DNA of 64,000 nt from TIUS-1 sp964019505 (GCF_964019505.1 NZ_OZ026449.1:496001-560000); one strand, 5' to 3'; positions 1-11,120 are shown, counted from the first letter of the stretch. Notes: generated from the sequence alone by a model not told the origin. Made by a program: numbers and translations.

Positions 1-1162
1 TCAATGGATTTTTAGAACCTTTGTTTATTTTATTTAAATGATTAAAAGCCGCAGGATACGCCTGAATATTTTGGTGATCAGTTAACGCAATTGCATTTCA
101 TCCTCAGTCTTTAGCTTGTGAAAGATATTCTTCAATAGAACTAACTCCATCCATTACTGACATTTTTGAGTGAGTATGTAATTCAACACGCTTCACTTCT
201 GCATCATCTATAATTTTGTTTTCGATTTTTGGTATCTTTTGATATTCATTTACAATGAATTGAAATGATTTATCAAAAGTAGAATATTCATAATTACCAC
301 GTGCTGAAATTCAATCACCAACATTTATGATGTCATCTTTTCCAATTACGGTTTTTGCCTTAGCTTCTTCATCTAATGCTGTTGGTATATTTGATCTTGT
401 GAAGTTGATACATTTGATTGCAGATGTTTCATCTCCAATTGAAAAGATGTAAAAATTATTTCCTGCTTTTGAAACACGAGCTTCTTTTTTTAATAACTCA
501 CCGTTTATTACAACATTTTTTACCCCTTCTTCAATTTCACTAATTGATTTGTAGTTTGGTTTTCCAATTCTACTTTTGAAAGTTTCTGGGTTGTATTTGT
601 TTTTGTTTAATTGCGAAACAATATCTTTATTTTTTAGTTCAAGTCTTTTTCTAGCATCAACTTCACTTTCACCTATTTTAAATTCAACATCGATATTTTT
701 AAATCCATATTTTGAAAATCTTTTTTCAAAATATGATGTTTCTTTTGCCAACTCTTCAACTTGAGTTTGATTAGTAACTTCAAATGTTACTTGGTTAGTT
801 TCAGGATTAAATTTGAACTTATCTTTTGAAATTAGCTTTATAACTCCGGCTTTTAGTTTAGATTTATGATTAATTAAATATTCAACATACTCTCAAATAA
901 CATCAAATTCATATTTGATGTTATTTGGTTGAAAATTAACCTTTATCGGGATTTGTCTTTTGTTGTTTTCAAACTGATCTTCTAAAACTTTTATAAGTTC
1001 AATTGGAAGAGTTTCTTTTACAGAAATAAAAATTCTAATTCTATTCTTTTCTTCTTCAAGCTGACGTGGTTTAAAAAAGTCAGCGCCTTCTAGTAATTTA
1101 GTTTGTTCTGGACTTAGTTCGATATTAAGTTTTTTAAATAAATGTGATACTCTGTCTTTCAT
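1..1162 (-). CDS. polC: DNA polymerase III PolC, N-terminal part (runs off window)
   Basis: Replicative DNA polymerase of Firmicutes and Mollicutes. The visible 387 codons cover the N-terminal region (roughly residues 1-310, including an OB-like segment) and the start of the PHP domain, marked by the motif HTHSKMSVMDG. The ATG at 1162 follows a GAGG ribosome site. In-frame TGA codons at 893 and 311 encode Trp. It lies 17 bases downstream of cdsA, the usual Firmicutes neighbourhood. The rest of the PHP domain, the exonuclease and the polymerase domains lie outside the window. Confidence 0.93.
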
Positions 1163-1179
1163 GAATTAATCCTCAAATA

Positions 1180-2289
1180 TTAAATAGTTAGTAATAGTAT
1201 TATTATCTCCATTATGAATGCTGTAAACAAGATTGAATCAAGCCTGTCTAACACACCACCATGACCTGGTAATAAGTTTGAATAATCTTTTACATCAAAT
1301 TTTCTTTTTAAAATTGAGAAGAATAAATCTCCAGCAATACTCAAGATTGGGACGATGATTGAGAACAAAATAACAATAAGTATTTTTGCTCAAACTTCAC
1401 TTTCTCCAATAAATCCTTTAAACGGAATAAAGTTATGGTTGTTAGGAATTGCAAACAATAAAATCATTGCAAAAACAACACCAAAAACAAATGCTGCAGC
1501 AAACCCACCGATTGCACCTTCAATTGATTTTTTAGGCGAGATCTCAGGTGCAAGTTTTGTTTTACCTCACTTAACCCCAACAAAGTAAGCAACTGTGTCT
1601 GAGACAATTGCCATTACTCATATTCAAATAATTGTAGCACCAGAGTGCCCTCCAAATATTTGTTCAGAGATCACATTAACTGGTGTTAACGATAATGCAG
1701 TTATTCCTTTTAAACCAAAGATAACAATTGTCAAATAACCTATAAAATAAAATATATTTCTTGGGTTAAAGTTTTTATTTTTTGTAAACATTAAAATTGT
1801 AATCAAAGACACAATTGTCAGTCCAACAAATCAAATTAATGTCATGTATCTTTCAAATGATGGTGCTCAATTAACAAAGATTCAAGCTGGATAATATGAA
1901 TTTGCAACCGTGATTGGTAAATAATAAAGAACTGTTGAACAAATAATAAATATTGTATGTTCATACACCTTTCTAAATCCAAAGATGTGTGATATTTCAA
2001 ATGTTGCGCCACCAAGAATCAACAGCGAGATTAATAAGTGAATATATGCAAACACATCTAATCAAGTTGCAGTTTTGATCTGTGTAACTCCAAATGAATA
2101 TGCCATCGCAGAAAATAAATACACTATTAGAACTACGGACAGAATAATAGCAAATATAATTCTAATTTTCATTTTGCTAAAAGAGCTTTCGTCTGCTAAT
2201 TTGATTTTTGGTTTTTTAATTTTTTTTGTTATTTTTGATTCAGACTTCTCTGAATTTGAATCACTAACATTTTGGATATCTAAGCTCAT
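1180..2289 (-). CDS. cdsA: phosphatidate cytidylyltransferase
   Basis: Makes CDP-diacylglycerol from phosphatidic acid and CTP at the membrane, the branch point for anionic phospholipids. The protein has 369 residues. A charged Ser/Lys-rich N-terminus of about 45 residues precedes roughly eight hydrophobic segments. The C-terminus carries the CDP-alcohol signature: SDTVAYFVG, then SPKKSIEGAIGG, then KRKFDVKDYSNLLPGHGGVLDRLDS. It reads through several TGA Trp codons. It probably shares a transcript with polC. Confidence 0.93.
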
Positions 2290-2330
2290 TTTGCTCCTAA
2301 AAATATATATGTATTATATATTATTTAAAT

Positions 2331-2360
2331 AAAAAACACCCTTTCATAATGGGGTGTTTT
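2331..2360 (-). terminator. terminator after rpmG
   Basis: An inverted repeat AAACACCC/GGGGTGTTT with a short loop is followed on the minus strand by a T run. It lies directly after the rpmG stop and before cdsA. Confidence 0.75.
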
Positions 2361-2364
2361 AAAA

Positions 2365-2508
2365 TTATTTTTTTTGTTTGTGAGTAATGTGACCGTTACA
2401 TTTTGAACAGAATTTTTTTACTTCAATTTTGTCTTTTTTCTTATCGTTTTTTGCGATGTAGTTTTCATTTTTACAATCAACACATCTTAGAATAACACCT
2501 TCGCGCAT
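2365..2508 (-). CDS. rpmG: ribosomal protein L33
   Basis: A 47-residue protein of the large ribosomal subunit. It begins MREGVILRC and has two CxxC pairs (CVDC near residue 9 and CSKC near 34), as in zinc-binding L33. Length and sequence match the family. It is followed by a strong hairpin terminator. Confidence 0.93.
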   Translation of the reverse strand: MREGVILRCVDCKNENYIAKNDKKKDKIEVKKFCSKCNGHITHKQKK

Positions 2509-2628
2509 ATTGCCCCCTAAACCTTAATTTCTTTATGTTAGATATATCTTATCAAATAAATTACATATGAATTAAAAAAATGCTTATTTGAACAAAAGTT
2601 ATTTATTGTGGTTTTTTATTAAATAAAA

Positions 2629-2650
2629 AAATAAGCCAAGCTTATTTTTA
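2629..2650 (-). terminator. terminator after the 77-residue protein gene
   Basis: AAATAAGC and GCTTATTT form a stem that overlaps the stop codon. A run of T follows on the minus strand. Confidence 0.6.
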
Positions 2651-2881
2651 AACAGATTTACAACCGAAGTGAATAACTCTAATATTTTCTTTATTGTTAT
2701 TTTTAGCACCTTTTATTCTTTCAATAATTCAGTGTTTTTCTGTTTTGTTTCCATATTGTGTTTTTTTAACTGATACAGTTGGAAACTTACAATCAGTTGC
2801 TTCGCATTTTATAGATGGTTTAACACTGTGTCTTGTATCTCAAAGAAATTCAGCATCACCTTTCATCATTAATTCGTCCAT
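2648..2881 (-). CDS. unrecognised 77-residue protein
   Basis: Not recognised. A soluble basic protein with three cysteines (about residues 26, 31 and 74) and two Trp encoded by TGA. The first two cysteines are spaced CEATDC, which might bind a metal, but no full zinc ribbon is visible. The ATG follows a clear AGGAG site, and a hairpin overlaps the stop, so it looks like a short monocistronic unit. Confidence 0.7.
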
Positions 2882-2966
2882 AGTTACTCCTAATAAATAT
2901 ATACTTATAGTACCATTTTTAACTCGATTTTCCAAGTCATTCACTGGGTTTTTGGGATTTTTTGAT

Positions 2967-2993
2967 AAAAAACTTACTAAATTTTAGTAAGTT
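2967..2993 (-). terminator. terminator overlapping a gene 3' end
   Basis: AACTTACTAAA pairs with TTTAGTAAGTT around the stop codon of the membrane protein gene. TTTTT follows on the minus strand. Confidence 0.7.
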
Positions 2994-3907
2994 AAATCAT
3001 TCATTTTTGTCATAACACCTTTTAAAGATACTAATTTTTCATCCAGGATTTTATATATTTCTGGTTTCATTTCTGGCTTATGTCTTGCATAAATTTGAAT
3101 GTCAGTAACTTGTAAACCTTTTTGAGATCAAGTAACTTTCTTTCTATTTACAACAACTTTATCACCTTTAATTGAGAACCCTTCTTTTGTTAATTCTTTT
3201 TTATGTTCTTTGAAATTTAATTTAGTTTTTTCTGAAACATAACTTAGTTTCACTTCTTGTGAAACAACATATTTACTTTTTAAAAATGACCCTTTGAAAA
3301 CTCTAATGTACTTAAGAATTGTCTTAACAAAACTCACAAAGAAACCCAAAAAGAATAACAAGAAACTAAACTTCTTTTTTTCTCACAAGTCATAACTGAA
3401 TACTTGTGTGTCTGTTTCGATTTCTATTTTTTTAATACTTCTTCTAAGGAACGGTTTAAACTTACCTTTTTTAACAGTGACGCTCTTAAATGATTTGTCC
3501 TTAAACATAAAATATGATGAGATAACTTTTGGTGCAACCCTTCTCATTTTTTTATCATTATATTTAACTCTCGAAAACATATTCACAGTTACTGTTATTA
3601 ATCTTAACAATGCAGAAATTGCAAGTGACACCATAAATCAATAGAAAAATTTACCAATTGAAAATTTACCACCATCTTTTGAATCTATCCAAATAAAAGA
3701 AAGACCTACAAACATTGCTAAAACACCAAAATGAATAAGTCATGGGATAGATAAATATAATCTTTGAACTCAAATATCTCTAAGTTTTTTTTCTACATAA
3801 GTTGTTAAAAATTTGTCTAACTCATCTTCAGATTTAAAGTTGCCTTTTTCTTCAGTTTTGCCGACAAATTTATTTATATTTTTAATTAAATCCTTTGCTA
3901 TTTTCAT
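2984..3907 (-). CDS. two-membrane-segment protein of unknown function
   Basis: 307 residues, family not recognised. The N-terminus (about residues 1-45) is charged. Hydrophobic segments follow near residues 50-75 and 85-105. Next comes a basic soluble region, another hydrophobic stretch (LLFFLGFFVSF) near residue 180, and a Lys-rich C-terminal tail. The start MKIAKDLIKN was chosen as the first ATG of the open frame. It is divergent from the plus-strand lipoprotein gene, with only about 55 bases between the starts. Confidence 0.7.
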
Positions 3908-3962
3908 TAATACCTCGTTATTTATATTATAATGTATTTAATACATAGTATTGAGGACTTTC

Positions 3963-4778
3963 ATGAAAAAATTAATTAGTATTTTTGGTGCAATGACTTT
4001 AACTGCTACTACAGCAGTCATGGTTGTGTCTTGTGCTAACATGGGTAATTTTAACGAAATAAAAAACGCTTTAGACAATGAAGAATCAATGATTATTTTG
4101 ATTAGTGCTGAAGATTGTTCACATTGTAAAAACTTTAAATATGAAGTTAATAAATACAACAACCTTCCAAAAGGTGAAAATGAATTTGAAACATTTGATG
4201 AAATGTTTACAAGCATAACAAGAGACACTTACAATCAAAAAATTAATGGTGCAAATGATGTTACAGAAGAAGAAAAAACATTAACTAAATACGGTGAAGT
4301 AGTTGATAAGATTACTTTTAAAGAATACGAAGCTGAAACATTCGAAAACTTATTTGAAGAAGAGTGATTGGTTTCTTTAAAAGACTTAATTAGAGATCAA
4401 CTAAGAGAATTATACAAAACCGTAAATGAAGACACTACAGACTCTGACAAAAAAATCGATAAAAAAATAAATCAAAATTACTTGAATGAAATAATGACTG
4501 GTACACCTACTTTCTTACATTTTAGAAATGGAAGATTTATCGGTACTTCAGCATGAGACTTTAAAGGAACTTCTGAAGATAACGGTACTTTTAGAGATAA
4601 CATCGAATCATATGTTGAGAGCTCAATGTTTGAAAGTAAAAATGAAGATAAATTAGGTGGAGATGGAGTGCTTTGAGGCGATTCAAACTTATCCGAAACA
4701 TTCTTCAACATTATTGAAAATGGTAAACCCACTCCACCTACTGAAGGTGAAGGCGAAAATCCTGTAGATCCAGAATAA
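3963..4778 (+). CDS. lipoprotein with thioredoxin-like CxxC motif
   Basis: 271-residue exported lipoprotein. The signal peptide ends in VVSC, with Cys24 the likely lipidated residue. After it comes a beta-strand-like MIILISAEDC segment and CSHC at 52-55, the position and spacing of a thioredoxin active site. Later TGTPTFLHFRNG, with Pro182, resembles the thioredoxin cis-proline strand. About 100 extra charged residues lie between them. The C-terminus is acidic and Pro/Gly-rich. The ATG at 3963 follows GAGG; an upstream in-frame TTG at 3951 is less likely. A role as a surface thiol reductase or disulfide handler is inferred. Confidence 0.8.
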
Positions 4779-4795
4779 TAAGTAAAAACACAAAA

Positions 4796-4830
4796 GAAAA
4801 ACACCAACATTTATTGCTGGTGTTTTTAAT
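4796..4830. terminator. bidirectional terminator between lipoprotein and tRNA cluster
   Basis: AAAACACCA and TGGTGTTTT form a stem with A and T runs on both sides. It can stop both the plus-strand lipoprotein transcript and the minus-strand tRNA transcript. Confidence 0.75.
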
Positions 4831-4838
4831 TTTCTAGT

Positions 4839-4927
4839 TGGTCCCCGGGGCCGGAATTGAACCGGCACGGTATATTACAACCGGCGGATTTTAAGTCCGC
4901 TGCGTCTACCTATTCCGCCACCCGGGG
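4839..4927 (-). tRNA. tRNA-Leu (UAA)
   Basis: An 89-nt cloverleaf with acceptor CCCCGGG/CCCGGGG, encoded CCA, a long variable arm and anticodon TAA in the loop CTTAAAA. It is the last gene of a four-tRNA minus-strand cluster. Confidence 0.95.
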
Positions 4928-4939
4928 GAATAAAAAAAA

Positions 4940-5015
<76 letters not shown>

Positions 5016-5028
5016 ATTAAAAAAATAT

Positions 5029-5103
5029 TGGCTGGGCTAGCTGGATTCGAACCGGCGCATGTCACAGTCAAAGTGTGATGCCTTACCGCTTGGCGATAGC
5101 CCA
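5029..5103 (-). tRNA. tRNA-Gln (UUG)
   Basis: A 75-nt cloverleaf with acceptor TGGGCTA/TAGCCCA, discriminator G, encoded CCA and anticodon TTG in the loop CTTTGAC. Confidence 0.95.
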
Positions 5104-5106
5104 ATA

Positions 5107-5190
5107 TGGTGGATGGAGAGGGATTCGAACCCCCGAACCGTTAGGAGATGGGTTACAGCCACCCGTGTTTAGCCACTTCACTACCCATCC
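5107..5190 (-). tRNA. tRNA-Tyr (GUA)
   Basis: An 84-nt cloverleaf with acceptor GGATGGG/TCCATCC, encoded CCA, a long variable arm and anticodon GTA. It is the first tRNA of the cluster. A TATAAT-like box lies about 45 bases upstream on the minus strand. Confidence 0.95.
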
Positions 5191-5316
5191 GAATTTGTAT
5201 ATTAATCTGTAACTAACTTTTATATTAGTCTTAAATATTATATACATATTTTAATTTTTGATAAATACATTTTGTAATTTTGGTGAAAAGTTTTTTAAAT
5301 ATTAAATATGAAAACA

Positions 5317-6051
5317 CTAGTTTGCATATTTAAATGACCTATTTAATAAAGCAAAAAATAGTAATGTTAAGGCAATTGCGACAACATTTAAAGGTATAAA
5401 TATAATTCAAGTAATTGATAAATCATAAAAGTGTTGAGATCAATAATTACCTTCTGTAGAAACTACTGCAATTGGGACCCCGATCCCTATTCCCATAAAA
5501 ACTCAAGACATAATAATTGTAATTGTAACTTGACTTTTTATTGAGTTAATAAAGTTAACTGCAAATAGAGCACACATAATTGCAACAGAATTGATTGCAA
5601 TTGAACTAACTAAAAATAATAATAATTTTGTATTAAATAGAGTTTCAAAACCAAAACCATTTATTGCCAACACTGTCATTCCATATGCCAAAATCAACAG
5701 CATTGAAATTACTACTAATATTCAACAAAATAGAAAGTTTATTAAAATAAATTGATTCTTTGTTAATCCTAAAAGGCCTAGCCTTTTATACAAAACAGAC
5801 ATCTTTAAATTACCAAAGAATTGGATTACAAAAACAGCACTAATAATCGCACCAGACGTCATTAGACCAATACCAACAGTCAATACAAGTGTTTGTTCTA
5901 TATATTGTGTAAATGATGTTCCAATCATTCCAAATATTGGCGTTACTAAACAAATCAATAATATTGGTCATTGATTATCTAATAGTGATAAATAAAATCT
6001 CATTAGAGCTTTTAAATCTATTCTACTTTTTCCTTTTGCTAACGAAACCAT
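5317..6051 (-). CDS. ABC-2-type permease subunit
   Basis: 244 residues with about six hydrophobic segments, typical of the membrane half of an ABC-2 exporter. No substrate can be read from the sequence. It follows the ATPase gene with a 29-base overlap, so the two are translationally coupled and probably form one exporter. The start MVSLAKGKSR has an AGGAG site 5 bases upstream. Confidence 0.8.
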
Positions 6052-6817
6052 CTCACTCCTTTTTTCACTTGTCATTTGCCTTATTTGGTGTATTTATTAT
6101 TGTTGTATTATAAGAACCAATATTGTAGTGTTTGAACATGTTTGTAACATAGTCTTCTAACGAGCCGTGTTTTTCTATAATTTCTTTTCTATATTGAACT
6201 TCAACGATCTCACCTTTGACCATAAACACTATTTTTTCACATAATTTTTCTATTTCACTCATGTTATGTGAAACCAATAATAATGATTTATCACTATTAT
6301 CAAAATAACTATTAATGTAATTGTTTATTTTTTCTTTTATATCAACATCTAATGCTGTCGATACTTCGTCTAGAATTACAAAATTTGGATTAGCTACAAA
6401 CGCTAATAAAATGTTCACACGCTGTTGTTGTCCGCCAGATAATGTTGCTATATATTTTTGAATTAAATCTTCTAGATTAAACACTTTGTATAATTCCATT
6501 AATTCTTCAGAACTAATATAAACTTTAAAATTCTCTAGATAAAGTCTAACCATATTGTGAACTTTTATACCTGGAGGTCACTTTGTATCTTGGAGTTGCA
6601 TTCCAATATTTAAACCTTCTTCAATATAAACACTACCACTATCTGGTTTCCTAAGTCCAGCTATCACTTCACAAAGTGTTGTTTTACCAGCACCATTTGG
6701 TCCAATGATTCCGATTTTTTCACCTTTGTCAATAGAAAAACTTAAGTCTTTTAAAATCAAGTTATTCTTATATGATTTTTTAATGTTATCTAACTTTATT
6801 AACGGTACTTGATTCAT
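6023..6817 (-). CDS. ABC transporter ATP-binding protein
   Basis: 264-residue ATPase that powers the permease encoded next. Walker A is GPNGAGKTT (about residue 39). A Q-loop segment (MQLQDTKWPPG), the signature LSGGQQQR, Walker B FVILDEVST and the switch SHN follow in order. The C-terminus is basic. Trp codons at 6578 and 6065 are TGA. Its 5' leader carries a terminator-like hairpin and nested stems, so expression is probably attenuated. Confidence 0.92.
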
Positions 6818-6890
6818 TAGTTTGTCTCCTATTTAATTTTACTTTTTTGTATTGATAAATACAATTTTTATTCATTAACTTATGGGAATA

Positions 6891-6914
6891 AAAAAAACGC
6901 TCGGGCAGAGCGTT
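6891..6914 (-). terminator. intrinsic terminator in exporter leader
   Basis: GC-rich stem AACGCTC/GAGCGTT followed by TTTTTTT on the minus strand, 75 bases before the ATPase start. Its position before the gene suggests conditional termination. Confidence 0.75.
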
Positions 6915-7013
6915 GATCAAGTCCGTCTAGCTAATAATTAGTATAAATTGAAATGATTGTTAAATAATGTTTTTTGATAGGGCTAAACATTAACAGGTAT
7001 TTCAACTAGACAT
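6896..7013 (-). ncRNA. structured attenuator-like leader of the ABC exporter operon
   Basis: On the minus strand a TATAAT box lies at 7018-7023. The transcript should start near GTCTAG (7006-7011), which pairs with CTAGAC (6925-6930). Inside are nested pairs TTGAAAT/ATTTCAA, TGTTAA/TTAACA and AATGTTT/AAACATT. A hairpin AACGCTC/GAGCGTT plus seven T (6891-6914) follows. This layout is typical of a riboswitch or attenuator. It does not match the purine, TPP, preQ1, T-box or guanidine consensus as I know them, so the ligand is unknown. Confidence 0.55.
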
Positions 7014-7106
7014 AATTATTATATATCACCTATTTTTATATTCACATATAATAGTTTTCTTAAAATATTTAGGACTGAAAGTATAGTATTTATAGTATTT
7101 TTTACG

Positions 7107-7151
7107 AAAAAAAAGTTTTATATTTAATATAAAACAACACTTATTAGTGTT
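7107..7151 (-). terminator. double hairpin after the YhgE-like gene
   Basis: AACAC/GTGTT follows the stop codon directly. GTTTTATATT/AATATAAAAC and a run of at least eight T come next on the minus strand. Confidence 0.7.
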
Positions 7152-8807
7152 TTACTTTTTCTTTTTTACTCAGTTAAATATCTTCTCATTATCAATATTT
7201 TTTTGTATGTGTTCTTTAATTAAATCAACTTCAATATTATCATCTAGTGTTCTTCATTTATTAAATTTTACGTTTTTAATGTGGTCAATTGAGTGTGTTA
7301 AATTTAACTCATTTGCAGCTTGTAAAAGAGTTTTCTTAGAACTTGTTCCATATTTATATTCTTTCAACCTGAATGAACTCATATAGGCGATAATTAATGC
7401 CACTAAGATAAACGGAATTAGTGAAGCAAAGTGAATAAGTAATTGCGTTGTTGAATTTGATTGTCCACCAAATGCTCCAATACTATAAATAATAATACCC
7501 TCACCTTGCATTACATATTTAAATGGCAATACATAACTTAAAACATCATAGAACGATGATTGGAGATAACTTGGGAAAACTCCTCACCCTGCAGCAATGT
7601 TTAGCACCAGGAATGAAACCATAACAAATAAGGTTAATAGTTTTAGTCTTGACACCATTCATATAGATGTCGTAATGGTTGTAAACACTACTCCAAATCA
7701 AACTAACCATATCCACAACAAGAATAACGAGTAAGCACCAATTTGATTAAACGGAGTCATTGCAAGAACTATAAATATTACAGTGATTTGAATAAAGGTT
7801 GATAAATTCATAAGTGCTCATTTATCAAAATAGTATTTAAATCCTGACTTGTACTTGCTAAATGGTTTTCTTTCAAATAGTAATAGTTGAGCAATTGTAC
7901 CAACCGATACTCCAATTAAAATAAAGAACTCCCCCAATCCAAATGCAAAGTCACGCGATACTTTCGAACCATCATTAGTTACATTTACCAAACTATTTGA
8001 TAAGTCTTCTTTAATATTTTCGATAGCTACAATTAGATTGTTTAATATTTGGTTATTCATACTCATTTCTTTAAATGCTGAAATGAAAAGATCTAAAACA
8101 ACTGCTTCTTTATATTCCAATACGTTGTCAACAATGTTTGACAAGATAAAATTATGTGAAGCATTAGAGATAATTTCTAATGGTTCAATTTTAATATCAT
8201 TTTTAAATCAAGCATTTGTGTTTACTATCGTTCCAAGAAACCTTATATCTTCAAAAAGATATTCATCTTTTATTACAAGTTGTAAAAAATCTTTAGAACT
8301 ATGTTTTCTTTCTACTGCTTCTTGTCCTGAAAAGTAATGAATATTTTCAAATTGAATACCACTTCCAATTACTGGTGTCGAATATGTTCCATCACCATTT
8401 TCTTTTAATACATTTGTTTTAACCAATAATTCAAAGAACGACATTTCATATATGACACCTTCTGTATCAATTTTGATTCATGAATCTTTTTTTTCCATAA
8501 CATTGATTCAATAATTTGTAATATTTGTTTCTAGTTCTTCAATTGGAACTTCACTTGTTTTAATTGTTGTTCCGTCTTCATTGATAACTAAACCAAGTTC
8601 ACTATCATCATTTGCATACAGATAGACACGTTCTGAGGTATCAACAATTGCAATTGGTGCTTTATTTATGTTATCTATTGGTTGTCAAATTGAAAATATT
8701 AAAATAACAACATATAACATTGGTGTTAAAAATAACCCAACTACTTTTAATATTTGGAGTCATGATTTTAATAATTGAAATTTAATTTCATTTACAAGTG
8801 ATTTCAT
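7152..8807 (-). CDS. YhgE/Pip-like membrane protein (ABC-2 family)
   Basis: 551 residues. An N-terminal membrane segment (VVGLFLTPMLYVVILIF) is followed by WQPIDNINKAPIAIVDT, which resembles the start of YhgE/Pip proteins. A long extracellular region of about 250 residues comes next, then about six C-terminal membrane segments and a basic tail. In other Firmicutes these proteins relate to phage receptors or ESX/WXG export, but no such role can be shown here. No Shine-Dalgarno is visible; a TATAAT box sits only 6 bases before the ATG. Confidence 0.7.
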
Positions 8808-8822
8808 AAACACATTATATAA
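8808..8822 (-). promoter_or_regulatory. -10 box abutting the YhgE-like start (possible leaderless transcript)
   Basis: TATAAT (8814-8819 on the minus strand) ends 6 bases before the ATG, so transcription would begin at or next to the start codon. No GGAG-like site lies between. No good -35 box is visible. Confidence 0.4.
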
Positions 8823-8848
8823 AAAAGTACTACTATTAGTAGTACTTT
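8821..8848 (-). terminator. terminator overlapping the plsC stop
   Basis: AAAGTACTACT/AGTAGTACTTT is a nearly perfect stem followed by T residues on the minus strand. Confidence 0.75.
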
Positions 8849-9777
8849 GCCTTTGTTTTTTTATTTACTGTTTTTGGTTTATTGGCTTTTAAATCAAAAT
8901 CTTTATATTTGTCATAGTTTGCTTGAACTTCTTTTTGAACATTCTTTGTAAGCATGTCTGTTTTAATTGACATAAATTTTTCTGGTAGGAATGTTTTACC
9001 AAATACAATTTTTACATCTATAACTTTCTTTCTATCTTTTTGATTTAGCTTATATGAATCAATAATAGTTACTGGAACAATTGGACAATATGCCATTTGA
9101 CCAATTTTCATTGATGCTGATAAGAATTCTGCCATTTCTTCTTTACCACTTCTTGTTCCCTCAGGGAAAATAACAAATGATCTTTTGTATTTTGTAATTA
9201 AAGATTTTGCTTCATTCATTGCGTTTAAAGCGCTTCTAGGAGAATTTCTATCTAAAGAAACGGTATCAATTAAGTTAACAAATCTTTCAGTTTTATTGTT
9301 GTCTCACATTTCTTTTTTAGCCATGAATGCAACTGGTTGAGTTTTTAGTCAATCATTTACCGCAAAGATTAGTAATGGATCTAGATTTGATTGATGGTTC
9401 GGTGCAAGCACACAACCTTTATCAACTCAATTTTCAATACCAAATACATGTAATTTAATTTTTGCAATTTTTAAAATCTTGATAGACTTTTTCTTCATTC
9501 AGTTATATCTATATTCTTCTGTGTAATAGTTATAATCGATTTTAATTTTCTTGTTCATTTTTTTAGCTTTTTTGAACATTCTTCAAAAGAATCATCAATG
9601 AGCAAAAACTTGCCCCTTTGTTAAATCAGGTCTATAGTTTGGATCTGATTTTTGTTCATCAAATACCCCACCATCTTTCTTTTTCTTTTTATCTTTTTTT
9701 GATTCAACTTTAACTTCTTGATTTGTTTCGCTAACAACTTCTCCGTCTACTATTAAATCTAATTCTTTATCTTCCAT
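8836..9777 (-). CDS. plsC: 1-acyl-sn-glycerol-3-phosphate acyltransferase
   Basis: 313 residues. Adds the second acyl chain to make phosphatidic acid, the CdsA substrate. The acyltransferase motifs are NHQSNLDP (HX4D) and FPEGTRSG. An unusual N-terminal extension of about 65 residues is charged and Lys-rich (KKDKKKKKD), and a Lys-rich C-terminus follows. It starts 2 bases after the folA stop, so it sits at the end of the thyA-folA operon. Confidence 0.9.
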
Positions 9778-9779
9778 TA

Positions 9780-10253
9780 TTACACTTCCTTATTTTCGTA
9801 TTCATAAACTATGAACTCAGAATATTCTTTCTTGTTAACTTCTTTGAATTTTTTAAAGTCAACAGTTGGAGCATATGTATCTCCAATGTAGTTCTCTTTA
9901 ATTATACTAATAATTAACTTATCTGCCAACCCAATTGTTTGTTCATATATTTTAGCGCCACCAATAATTACCAGTTCTTCTTTTGAATTTTTATATTTGT
10001 TTATTGTGTTTAATAAGTTTGTTTCAACAAATGCTTTGTCAGCTTCAATTTCTAATGTAGATGACACTACTATATTTTTTCTATTTGGTAACGGTTTAAA
10101 TGGTAATGACTCTCAAGTGTTCTTACCCATTAAAATATCTTTACCATTTGTATATTCTTTAAAGTGTTTTAAATCTTCTTTAATGCTTCAAGGTAGTTTA
10201 TTGTCTTTACCAATAACCCCTTCTTTTGTTTGTGCTCAAATTAAAGTAATCAT
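9780..10253 (-). CDS. folA: dihydrofolate reductase
   Basis: 157 residues. Regenerates tetrahydrofolate from the dihydrofolate released by ThyA. Visible landmarks are MITLIWAQTKEGVIGKDNKLPW, GKDILMGKNTWESLP and VIIGGAKIYEQ. Its ATG overlaps the thyA stop (TAATG), so the two are coupled. Confidence 0.93.
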
Positions 10254-11119
10254 TAAACTGCAACCGTACCTTTGATAGCTGGATGTGAAACATAATCAAT
10301 AACCTTGATATCTTCAAACTTAATGTCAAAGATTGATTTGTTTTTCATATCGATTTCTAACTTACATAACTTCATTGGTTCTCTTGTTAGTTGAAGTTTA
10401 ACTTGATCAACTAAGTTGTTATAAATATGAGCGTCCCCTAAAGTGTGAACAAAATATCTCGGAGTTAATTTACATTCCAACGCAACCATCGTTAATAGCA
10501 ATGCATAACTTGCAATGTTAAAAGGAACTCCTAAGAATAAATCTGCACTTCTTTGATAGAGTTGTAAATCAAGAAACTCGCCATCAACTTTGAATTGATA
10601 CAAAGAGTGACATGGTGGTAAAAGCATATAATCAACTTCTGCTGGGTTTCATGATGAAACAATTAATCTTCTTGAGTTCGGGTTTGTTTTGATTTGGTTT
10701 ACTACATTTTTTAACTGATCAACACCATTAAAATCTCTTCACTGTTTACCATATACCGGACCTAATTCTCCTCACTTGCTTGCGAAGTTTGAATCAGTTT
10801 TTATTTTTTCGACAAATTCTTCAATTGACTCATTTTTATATTCTTTTGATTTTTTGTAATTATCAAATGGTCATTCATTTCAAATTCTTACACCATTATC
10901 AACTAGGTATTTAATATTAGTACTTCCACTAATAAATCAAATTACTTCATGTGCGACCGCTTTGAAAAATACTTTCTTAGTAGTAACCATTGGAAATCCA
11001 TCACGTAAATCATATCTTGATTGCATTCCAAATTTTGAAATAGTCCCAACACCAGTTCTATCTTTTTGTGTACTTCCCTCTTTTAATACTTCGTCTATTA
11101 ATTTCAAATATTCTTTCAT
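10253..11119 (-). CDS. thyA: thymidylate synthase
   Basis: 288 residues. Makes dTMP from dUMP with methylene-THF. The catalytic loop LPPCHSLYQF, the motif QRSADLFLGVPFNIASYA and GDAHIYNN are intact. Five or more TGA Trp codons occur, including WNEWPFDNY. The 5' end abuts acpS with 1 base between. Confidence 0.96.
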
Positions 11120-11120
11120 A

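Noticed and set aside
6925..7011. A purine or 2'-deoxyguanosine riboswitch before the ABC exporter.
   Set aside because: The closing helix fits, but the conserved core bases of purine aptamers are absent, so it was left as an unknown leader.
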